Shown: positions 26,128-33,136 of the stretch, piece by piece | Layout: each line of letters opens with the position of its first letter | Numbering within the stretch: position 1 is the first letter of the stretch | DNA from: an uncultured Ruminiclostridium sp. | GTDB taxonomy: Bacteria; Bacillota; Clostridia; Oscillospirales; Acutalibacteraceae | NCBI GenBank assembly: GCA_902490005.1 | Contig: CABUCM010000030.1 | Coordinates: forward strand, 1-33,136 | Direction: 5' to 3' | Length of the DNA: 33,136 nt | Made by a program: the position numbers and the translations under genes | The notes under the pieces: generated by a model | What the model was told of the DNA's origin: nothing | Databases searched by the model: none | Seen by the model: the letters and a program-made list of their open reading frames with translations, nothing else

Positions 26128-26812
26128 TGCTTTGATCTCCTTCTGATGACAACGACAATAAAATTTTCTGATACCATCTGGTTTCCCCAATCAGGGAAAG
26201 ATCAGCGATCTGCTCCTTGCAGCCTTGCAAAGCACCCGTCTTACTGACGCCGATGGAATACATCCCCCCACGGTTCGCCGCTTCGATTCCAGCCTGACTG
26301 TCCTCAAATACGGCGCAGTCTTCATAGGGGATTCCCACCAGCTGGGCTCCCAGGGTAAACACCTGCGGATCCGGCTTGGCTTCCTGGACCATATTTCCAT
26401 CCACCACGGCGTCGAACAGCTCCTGTATTCCAAGGCTCTTCAAAATCGGCGGGGCATTCTTGCTCGCGGATCCCAGCACAACGGCCACTCCCGCAGCCTT
26501 CAGCTCTTTCAAAAGGCGTTCGGCGCCTGGCAGCAGGTCCTTTTCCGTCAGTGTGGCGATCAGTTCCCCGTACCACCGGTTTTTCCGTGCCGCCATCTTC
26601 TCTTTTTCCTCCTGGGAAAAACGGTTCTGAAGGCCGCCGGAATCCAGCAGATATTCCAAGGACTGCATTCTGCTGACGCCCTTTAAGCGCTCGTTCTGCG
26701 CCTCGGTAAACTGGAAGCCCAGTTCTGCCGCCAGCCTTTTCCACGCCAAATAGTGGAATCTGGCGGTATCTACAATCACGCCGTCTAAATCGAAAATAGC
26801 AGCCTGCTTCAT
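26120..26812 (-). CDS. pgmB: Beta-phosphoglucomutase (HAD family)
   Basis: This enzyme converts beta-glucose 1-phosphate to glucose 6-phosphate. The HAD nucleophile Asp8 and acid/base Asp10 lie in FDLDGVIVD. The helical cap has GVSRMQSLEYLL, the second motif is in VVLGSASKN, and the conserved Lys and acidic motif are in EAKPDPQVF and CAVFEDSQAGIEAA. The 230 residues fit the family. An AAGGAG site precedes the ATG. The gene heads the operon with the GH35-like and GH65 genes and overlaps the former, so all three are coupled. It would feed the GH65 product into glycolysis. Only about 23 bases separate its start from an upstream terminator, which leaves no room for an ordinary promoter. Confidence 0.93.
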   Translation of the reverse strand: MKQAAIFDLDGVIVDTARFHYLAWKRLAAELGFQFTEAQNERLKGVSRMQSLEYLLDSGGLQNRFSQEEKEKMAARKNRWYGELIATLTEKDLLPGAERLLKELKAAGVAVVLGSASKNAPPILKSLGIQELFDAVVDGNMVQEAKPDPQVFTLGAQLVGIPYEDCAVFEDSQAGIEAANRGGMYSIGVSKTGALQGCKEQIADLSLIGETRWYQKILLSLSSEGDQSNV

Positions 26813-26835
26813 GTTATTCTCCTTCTTATCATCCT

Positions 26836-26889
26836 AATAAAAAGAGCCGGCGGACATCCGATTTGATTTCCCTTTGGATGCCTGCCGGC
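26836..26889 (-). terminator. Terminator of the giant surface-protein gene
   Basis: Read on the - strand, GCCGGCAGGCATCC and GGATGTCCGCCGGC form a 14-bp stem with two mismatches (arms at 26876-26889 and 26846-26859). A TCTTTTTATT run follows. It lies 87 bases after the stop of the surface-protein gene and just before the mutase gene. Confidence 0.8.
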
Positions 26890-26978
26890 CCGCGGTTTTA
26901 TCCTTCCTCTAATCCCTATAGAAGAATTTTTTCTTACTGCTGTTCCCGCAAAAGCTTCGGGCTCCGCAGCTACAGAAT

Positions 26979-29900
26979 TTAAGCGTCACGCCTTCTGCGC
27001 CGGAAGATCACAATACCGGCACCTGCCAGGGCCAGAGCAGCCAGCAAAATGGAAATTCCGGAAACCAGCCAGTCGCCTGTGGCGATATCGCCGCCGGGAT
27101 TGGTTCCGATCTTCTCCAAATCCTCCATAGCGGCTTCCAGCCGGGCCTCCGCACTGTCTACCATCGCCTGGGTAGCGTCTGAATTGGCCAGCACAGCCTT
27201 GGCCTCTTCCAGGGCGGATTGGAACCATCTCCAGCTGCTGTCGGTATAGCCATCCTGCTTTAAGGTTTCGGCCCGATTGACCGCGTCTCTCAAGCCGCTC
27301 TTATCCACTTCTGCCGGAGGGTTCACCAAGTCCAGATTGGCAATCGCCTCGCTGAGCTCTTTCGCCGCCAGGTTTACCGCCGACTGATCCGCGTCGGGAT
27401 TCACGTAAGCGTCTCTGGCCGCTTTCAGTTTTTCCTGCATTTTGTCCCAGGAATCTGCTGTATAGAGCTCCTTCTTCAGGCCTTCCGCATGTTTAATCGC
27501 CCGGTTCAGCTCTGTCTTATCCACTTTTCCGGGGACAATCACGTCGTCTAGGTCTTCAATGGCCTGCTCCAGATCCTTGGCGGCGCCGTTTACCGCAGCC
27601 TGGTCCGCCTTTGGATCATGATAAACTTCCTTCGCCTTTGCCAGGAATTTCTGCATATTCGCCCAAGAATCAGCGGTATAGTCGGCTTCCTTCAGGGCGT
27701 CAGCCTTGTCGATTTGACTCTTCAAAGCGCTCTTATCCACCACTGTCTCTTCAGGGATATCCACTCCCATCAGTTCTACCTCGCGAACGGTTACGCTGTC
27801 GGCGCCGTTCACGATTTCTACCGTGATGGAACCAGTGTCAACCTTGGTAAAGGTAAAGGCGTTCTCGCCGTTTTTCAGCTGATCCTTGGTCTTCTCCGCC
27901 AGAACCTGTTGGCCGGCCTTAACGGTCACCTTCTCAGGCACGCCATCCAGGTACACCAGAGCGTTTCCGACCTCTTTGCTGTCCTCAAAGGTATAAGTCA
28001 GATAGTCAGTCTCTCCGCCGCCTCTGGTGGTCCAGCCTTCTTCGCTCTCCACCTTACCGTCAATGGTGTAGCCATTGGGGTCTGTGGGGAAGGTAAAGGT
28101 CTGATAACGGCCTACTTCGCCGCTTTCACAACCCACGCCGAAACCACTGGAACCGGAAAGCTCGTAGGAATAGTCGATCAGGGGCTTGCCGTCTGCATCC
28201 CGGTTGGTATACACCCGCATCCAGCCGGTGCCCAGATTTTCTGTTCCAGCATTGGCAAAGGTGCCGTCAGACTGGGGCTCATATTTGCCGTAGAACTGGT
28301 CAACGCCGTCAGGATGCTGGCTGGTGGGCCAGCGGTAGCACTGATTGTTGGCGTAGAGCCGCTTATCCTGGGTTGCGCCCAACACATAGGTATTGCCGGC
28401 TTTCAGCACCAGGTCGCCGCCCTGCATATCGGTAACCGTGATGTTATAGGGCTTATTCAAACCGCCCGCTTCGATCTCATCCAGAGGCAAAACGCCCTTG
28501 CCTACAGGGCCGCCTACAGGAGTTCTGCCATCAGCGGAAGCCTCGTAAATGAATACCAGGAAATCGCTGTAATGCTCAGGGAAGGTATCTTCCTTCGCTA
28601 CGCAGATATACATGTCCACAGAATTCACGGTAATATCGCTGTTGATGCTGGTTTTCACATCCACTGCCGGGCTGCCGTCGGCTTTCTTTTCCGCGGCGTA
28701 GTTGTTGCTGTTAATGGCCTGGAAGCCATAAAGAGCGGACGCCATGCCGTCGGCGTTTTTCAGCACCACACGGATTCCATCGGTGCGAACCATATCGAAC
28801 TTAACGATATTCTCGTTGGGAGCCACGGAGCTGGAAGCACTCTGATTCGCTACCGGGGTCCAGTTCCCATCTTTCAGGTACTGCACCTCGTAGGAATAAG
28901 GAAGCCCAATGACATCGTCCGCAAGGCCGGTGGGCTGATAGTAGGAATAGAAGTTTACCTGGTTGATATTTCTCAGTCCGGAGAAGGTGACGCCATAGAA
29001 GCTTTCTTTTTCCACGTTGGAAACCCACTTATTATCTAGGTTGACCTGCTGGTTGATTCCAGTCTGGGAACCAGCGGCGGAAGAGGAAACGGCTTCCTTG
29101 CCGTCGGCGGCGATATTCGCACCGTAAGCGGGCAAAGCATCCTTGGAAATGGTCTTCATACCGTCGATCCACATTTCCAGGGTCTGAGAACCGCCGGACT
29201 GGGTATCGATGGTAATGTAGTTGATCTCGCTGAAATCCGGGGTGCCGGTAGCCTGGGCCACCCATCCATTTCCGCCTTCCAGAGGAATGTTCACCGGATA
29301 CCACTCATGCCGGTACTGCATCTCTGTGAAGGTTTCATAGGCGTGGGGGAACATCAGCGGATCGCTGGGCGTGTAAGAAACGTAGTTATTCTCGTCGGTA
29401 TACAGGGTAACCACCGGAGAATTCGCCCCGTTTCTCTGATTTTGATTGTGAAGCTTCATGCTGAAGCCAAAGGCGTATTCATTGCTGAAATCAAATCCCG
29501 CGTCCATAGTCTGGGGATAGGTCAAGGTATTTTTCTGAGCAGTAGAGGTCATCTTCACAGACTTATTGCCATCTACAACGTAATAGATGGGGTGCTCCAT
29601 ACTGACTCCGCCTACCGTGGGAATCTCTTCATTGGGCTCCTGCAGGCTCAGAGTGGTTTTGCCGCCGTTTTCGGTGACAGACCAGCCATCCAGAGATTCG
29701 GTGCCGATTTCCTCGCCGTCGGCCACTACGTTTACGCTGATCCACGCAATATCGGTCCAATCCCCATTGGTGGCGCTGACCGCCACATCATAGAATCCAG
29801 GCTCCTGGAAGGTATAGCGCACGGTTTCACCAGCCAGTACGGTCCCGTCACCCATTTCCCAGCGGAAGGTCAAAGGCTTGCCGTTAGGATCGGTGCTGTT

Positions 29901-32900
29901 TTCGGCGGTGAAGGCTACTTCCTCGCCTACCGAGAAGCGGTTAGCCGGAGCGCTTTCAATCACAGCTTCGGGAACCAAATCAAGATAATTCTCATAATTT
30001 TCTTGGTACTGGGCGCCATCCCGCTGGATAATGTTTGTCACGTTAGCCGCCTGGTGTACTACGTCGCCATCTGTGTCCTCCGCTAAACGGGTTCCGTTGC
30101 CTTCCATCACGTTGCCGTTGATTTCGAACCAATCGGCGTTTTCCAGATAGATAGCATACTGCCCGTTGTTGACAATCCGGTTGTTCTGAATCAGTCCGTT
30201 AAAGGAAGGCTGATTTTCACGGTACATCATACCGATACCCGCGCCGGCATTGTCATGGATATAGTTATCCACAATGATCTCATGCTCAGACGACCAGCCT
30301 GTCATGGAAATACCGGAGTTGCCGTATTGGCCCGTAGGCGCGTTGGCGGGCATAATGCCGTTCCAGCCCATTTCGTTGCCGATCATGACGTTTTCGTCAG
30401 AGCCGCCCATCCAGAAGCCGAAGCTGGACCAGTTAGCCTTGTTGTTATACCAATAGTTGCGGCCCATACCGCATTCCACCGCGTTATTGTTGGCAAAAGA
30501 GGTATCGTTGCCTTCAAACACGTTGTACTCAGAGCACATGCCGTTCAGGGCGCGCACAAAGATACCGTCGCCGCCGTGGGTAAAGTCGTTGTTTTTCACA
30601 TAGTTGTAGTTGGAAGCTGCTTCGATCAATGAAGAGGTGGAGTCTCTGGCGTGAACCTCGTCATAGGGGTCAATCCGGATACCCCAGCTGAAGTCGTTGT
30701 CTTCGATCCGGTTCTTGGAGGAATTCCACAGCTCCAGGCAAACGTCAGAGCAGTCGGAGAAGTTGTTATCCGTAATCACGTTGTTGTCAGAGAACCGGAG
30801 ATACAAGCCGTTGGCGTTGTTGGTGGCCACATTGTTCCGGATGGTGCTGCCGTTAACATTTTCCATCAGAACCGCACCGCCCAGCTGGTCGCCCCAGCCG
30901 CCGTTGGGATTGGTATAGTTGTCGGAGAAATTATTGTTTTCAATGGTTAAGCCGTTAGAATTGTAAGCTTCCAGAGCATAATAGAAGCCGCTGACATCAA
31001 AGCCCTTGATGGTGACCTTGCTGGAATCCTCTACGGTAAGAGCGGTGCCCTTGAATAAAGAGGTATCCACATCATAAGAGGTTCTGTCAAAGGGCTTATT
31101 CCTGGTGGCTGGAGTTTCAATCGGCGCTTCATCGCCGTAAGACACCTTCCACCAATAAAACACCTTGCTGCTGCACAAGTCGCTGAAGGTACGCACGCCG
31201 TCCTCGAAGATTTCGAAGGTGTCCAGCTTCAAGCCCATGGCTTTCATATCGTCCGCGCTGGATGCGCTGTTTTCATACGCGACCCGAACTTTTACAGAAG
31301 CTTGGCCGGCATAGGCGCTCAGATCAACCTCTGTTTTGGACCAGTCGTTTGCAGGGGTAACTGTTTCCAATTCGTTCCACGCGCCGCCGTCCACAGAGGC
31401 GTAAACCTTCAAAGTGCCGGCGAAAGCGCCATCCACTTTGGAGTCAAAGCTGAACTTGACCGCTGCCGCGCCGCTGAAATCAAATTCCCGGGTGAGGCAG
31501 TAAGAAGTTTTTCCATCGACAGGATTCAACTGATAAGCGTAGGCGCCGGTGGTCACATCCGCTAGAATGTCCTCATCCTTCGCATTGTAAATCCGTACAT
31601 CGGTACCGTCTACAGTAATATTGTCGCCCTTGATGGTAATGCCCTGTTCAGAGCCGCCGAAATCATATTCGCCAGGCTTGAACTTCACGTTTTCCGTAAT
31701 AATCATGCCTGGCACAGGCTCCAGCATTCCGGAGTCATCCGCCACCGTGATATAGATTTTACCGCTAGGGCCGTCCACGCCGCAGGCAGCTGTGATCGCT
31801 GCCACACCTTCGCCTACAGCCGTCACTTTTCCGGTGGGGTCCACAGTAGCCGCAGCCGGCTTGTCAGACTCATAGGTAACCGTCTGGTCAGCCATTACCA
31901 CACCGAATTGATCCAAAACGACAGCGCTAAGCTGAGCGGTTTCTCCCTGCTTCAAAATTGTTTTATCCGCCGTAAGCTCCACTTTTGTGGGGACGGGTTC
32001 CGCAGGATCGCTTTTCTCGTTAAAGTTAACCTTTAAATAAGCGGTACCAAGGTTTGTCTGGTCCGCCGCCACACCGGCATCTGACATGCCGCCGAAGTAT
32101 TCGCCGGGCTGCGCAGAGCCGGTAGGCCAATCGTACATGTCGCCGTTGCTTCCGCTATTATCCGCGGCAAGCTTATCGGTGGTCAAAACAACGGCGTAAC
32201 GTTTACCGGCTGTCAGCTGATAAGCCAGATCCAGTTTATAAATACCTTTATCCGGAATTTCGCCGTAGGGCTTTGTTACTGAGGCTAGCTCTGTTTTCGG
32301 CGTTCCATCCTCATTGGTATCGTATAGTTTCGCAATGACATTTCCAAAAGGCGGAGCCGCTCTGCCCTTTGGAATCAGGAAAACCTCCGCTGAGGTCATC
32401 TTAGCGGAAGCCGGGGCGGTAAAAGTCTGATATCTTTGGGCCTCCGTACCCGCGCCAACGCCAAAACTGTAGCCCCAGGTGGTATTGGAGGTGTCAAAGG
32501 TGAAATCCACCGGAGGTACCTCCTCGCTTTCGGAGGCATAATGCATTTTGCACCACAAAGTGTTGATATACTGGGTTTCGTCAATCCAAGCGCCGCCGGG
32601 GTTGATCTTGCCGGAGGGCAAGGTTCCGTTTAACCCGATATCTCTGTTAACCCAGTCATAGGTGGGCTGGGTAACCGGAGCATCCTGCTGTCCAAGGGGA
32701 TCTGTGGTCAGAGCCAGGGCATAGCGCTTGCCAGCCTCTACCTGCACATTAAAATCGATGCTGGTAGGCGCCTTGTCGTTTACCTGAGCCTCCGGAACCG
32801 TAACGGTCTGCAAGGCCCCGCCTGCCACGCCGTCCGTAATCGGATAGATCGCCGCTACCAGGTCTCCCGGTTTGGCGTCTCCCGCGGTCGGACTCCTTTT

Positions 32901-33136
32901 GATAACGTAAACCTCTACGCTGCCGATCACGCCGTCCTTGGTGGCGTCAAAGGTCTGATAGCGCCATACAGCGTCTGTTTCAACACCCAAGGTAGATCCA
33001 GAGCCGGCGGGACTTTCATGAGACAAATCAATGACATTTTCATCGCCGGCGGCAGAGCCCCCGATCTCATTCGCCGCCAGCGCGCCGGATATTCCGCTGA
33101 ACGCCATTAAGCCGGCGATAAGACAAGAAAGCCCCT
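26979..33136 (-). CDS. Giant multidomain cell-surface beta-helix protein, 5' end outside window
   Basis: The frame stays open to the window edge. The codons before the ATG at 33107 read GLSCLIAGL and continue into MAFSGISGALAA, a signal peptide core, so the true start is off the window. Residues counted from that ATG: two RYQTF modules (about 27-195, 200-365), Ig-like BIG2 (about 372-462), a jelly-roll insertion (about 510-650), a right-handed beta-helix with about eleven Asn-rich turns (about 690-1030), PKD (about 1044-1125), a carbohydrate-binding-like sandwich, a discoidin-like region (about 1327-1470), a third RYQTF-type module (about 1475-1640) and a broken fourth start (RYQTF near 1666). 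A further sandwich and three FIVAR repeats (1790-2003) follow. The end has DIATGD, a hydrophobic span and RRRRR, a sortase-like anchor. Binding to or cutting plant glycan at the surface is plausible; no catalytic family is recognised. Confidence 0.85.
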   Translation of the reverse strand, partial: GLSCLIAGLMAFSGISGALAANEIGGSAAGDENVIDLSHESPAGSGSTLGVETDAVWRYQTFDATKDGVIGSVEVYVIKRSPTAGDAKPGDLVAAIYPITDGVAGGALQTVTVPEAQVNDKAPTSIDFNVQVEAGKRYALALTTDPLGQQDAPVTQPTYDWVNRDIGLNGTLPSGKINPGGAWIDETQYINTLWCKMHYASESEEVPPVDFTFDTSNTTWGYSFGVGAGTEAQRYQTFTAPASAKMTSAEVFLIPKGRAAPPFGNVIAKLYDTNEDGTPKTELASVTKPYGEIPDKGIYKLDLAYQLTAGKRYAVVLTTDKLAADNSGSNGDMYDWPTGSAQPGEYFGGMSDAGVAADQTNLGTAYLKVNFNEKSDPAEPVPTKVELTADKTILKQGETAQLSAVVLDQFGVVMADQTVTYESDKPAAATVDPTGKVTAVGEGVAAITAACGVDGPSGKIYITVADDSGMLEPVPGMIITENVKFKPGEYDFGGSEQGITIKGDNITVDGTDVRIYNAKDEDILADVTTGAYAYQLNPVDGKTSYCLTREFDFSGAAAVKFSFDSKVDGAFAGTLKVYASVDGGAWNELETVTPANDWSKTEVDLSAYAGQASVKVRVAYENSASSADDMKAMGLKLDTFEIFEDGVRTFSDLCSSKVFYWWKVSYGDEAPIETPATRNKPFDRTSYDVDTSLFKGTALTVEDSSKVTIKGFDVSGFYYALEAYNSNGLTIENNNFSDNYTNPNGGWGDQLGGAVLMENVNGSTIRNNVATNNANGLYLRFSDNNVITDNNFSDCSDVCLELWNSSKNRIEDNDFSWGIRIDPYDEVHARDSTSSLIEAASNYNYVKNNDFTHGGDGIFVRALNGMCSEYNVFEGNDTSFANNNAVECGMGRNYWYNNKANWSSFGFWMGGSDENVMIGNEMGWNGIMPANAPTGQYGNSGISMTGWSSEHEIIVDNYIHDNAGAGIGMMYRENQPSFNGLIQNNRIVNNGQYAIYLENADWFEINGNVMEGNGTRLAEDTDGDVVHQAANVTNIIQRDGAQYQENYENYLDLVPEAVIESAPANRFSVGEEVAFTAENSTDPNGKPLTFRWEMGDGTVLAGETVRYTFQEPGFYDVAVSATNGDWTDIAWISVNVVADGEEIGTESLDGWSVTENGGKTTLSLQEPNEEIPTVGGVSMEHPIYYVVDGNKSVKMTSTAQKNTLTYPQTMDAGFDFSNEYAFGFSMKLHNQNQRNGANSPVVTLYTDENNYVSYTPSDPLMFPHAYETFTEMQYRHEWYPVNIPLEGGNGWVAQATGTPDFSEINYITIDTQSGGSQTLEMWIDGMKTISKDALPAYGANIAADGKEAVSSSAAGSQTGINQQVNLDNKWVSNVEKESFYGVTFSGLRNINQVNFYSYYQPTGLADDVIGLPYSYEVQYLKDGNWTPVANQSASSSVAPNENIVKFDMVRTDGIRVVLKNADGMASALYGFQAINSNNYAAEKKADGSPAVDVKTSINSDITVNSVDMYICVAKEDTFPEHYSDFLVFIYEASADGRTPVGGPVGKGVLPLDEIEAGGLNKPYNITVTDMQGGDLVLKAGNTYVLGATQDKRLYANNQCYRWPTSQHPDGVDQFYGKYEPQSDGTFANAGTENLGTGWMRVYTNRDADGKPLIDYSYELSGSSGFGVGCESGEVGRYQTFTFPTDPNGYTIDGKVESEEGWTTRGGGETDYLTYTFEDSKEVGNALVYLDGVPEKVTVKAGQQVLAEKTKDQLKNGENAFTFTKVDTGSITVEIVNGADSVTVREVELMGVDIPEETVVDKSALKSQIDKADALKEADYTADSWANMQKFLAKAKEVYHDPKADQAAVNGAAKDLEQAIEDLDDVIVPGKVDKTELNRAIKHAEGLKKELYTADSWDKMQEKLKAARDAYVNPDADQSAVNLAAKELSEAIANLDLVNPPAEVDKSGLRDAVNRAETLKQDGYTDSSWRWFQSALEEAKAVLANSDATQAMVDSAEARLEAAMEDLEKIGTNPGGDIATGDWLVSGISILLAALALAGAGIVIFRRRRRDA
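27099..27740 (-). repeat. Three tandem 72-residue FIVAR repeats
   Basis: Inside the surface-protein gene, VDK-starting units begin at nucleotide 27740, 27524 and 27308, exactly 216 bases apart each time. Each unit follows VDK..L...I..A..LK...YT..SW..(M/F)Q..L..AK..(Y/L)......D...V..A...L..A...L. FIVAR repeats form helical bundles and commonly act as surface spacers or ligand binders. The third unit is the most divergent (SSWRWFQ in place of DSW..MQ). Confidence 0.88.

Noticed and set aside
27618..29039. A 473-residue open frame on the + strand inside the surface-protein gene
   Set aside because: It lies fully antisense to a gene with clear domains, lacks a ribosome site and resembles no family. 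GC-rich coding DNA often leaves such long shadow frames.
1..33136. CRISPR array, prophage, transposase, integrase, tRNA or rRNA
   Set aside because: I looked for regularly spaced direct repeats, typical mobile-element proteins and tRNA/rRNA signatures and found none. The only regular tandem repeat is the 216-base FIVAR period within a gene.

Overview
The window looks like part of the chromosome of a plant-polysaccharide-using, probably gut-associated Clostridia (Firmicutes). I infer this from the strong AGGAGG-type ribosome sites, two YesM/YesN-type two-component systems, sugar ABC importers without their own ATPase, and a surface protein with FIVAR repeats and a TGD-type sortase-like anchor. 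I see no rRNA, tRNA, transposase, integrase, phage gene or CRISPR array. The species cannot be named from the sequence.

Region 1 (about 1-9.4 kb, + strand, fairly GC-rich): a sensor kinase and AraC-type regulator; a substrate-binding lipoprotein with a strong promoter that overlaps an 11-bp inverted repeat; a terminator-like hairpin; two permeases; a COG1397-type ADP-ribosylglycohydrolase-like protein; and DhaK and DhaL without DhaM. It reads as one import-and-catabolism operon for an unidentified small sugar or glycoside that is cleaved and then phosphorylated as a ketose.

Region 2 (about 9.9-21.7 kb, clearly AT-richer): an arabinofuranoside locus. A leftward unit holds a binding lipoprotein, permease, response regulator, sensor kinase and GH127 beta-L-arabinofuranosidase. 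A divergent rightward unit holds the partner permease, GH51 alpha-L-arabinofuranosidase and a Gfo/Idh/MocA-like protein. Both hydrolases lack signal peptides, so oligosaccharides are probably imported and cut inside the cell. Related hairpin-plus-tail repeats (9376-9540 and 21798-21919) lie just outside the locus on each side. With the base-composition change this suggests an acquired or exchanged cassette.

Region 3 (about 21.9-33.1 kb, - strand, GC-rich): a coupled operon of beta-phosphoglucomutase, a GH35-like glycosidase with a GH42-like tail, and a GH65 phosphorylase. Just upstream of it in transcription is the 3' 6.1 kb of a very large surface protein that runs off the window. This protein combines three or more copies of an undescribed RYQTF module, an Ig-like domain, a right-handed beta-helix, PKD, discoidin-like domains, three exact 72-residue FIVAR repeats and a membrane/sortase-like anchor.

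Taken together the window is a glycan-use neighbourhood: a surface protein that may bind or process plant glycans, two importers, and cytoplasmic enzymes for arabinofuranosides, galactosides and alpha-glucosides. Substrates are inferred from enzyme families and have not been shown.
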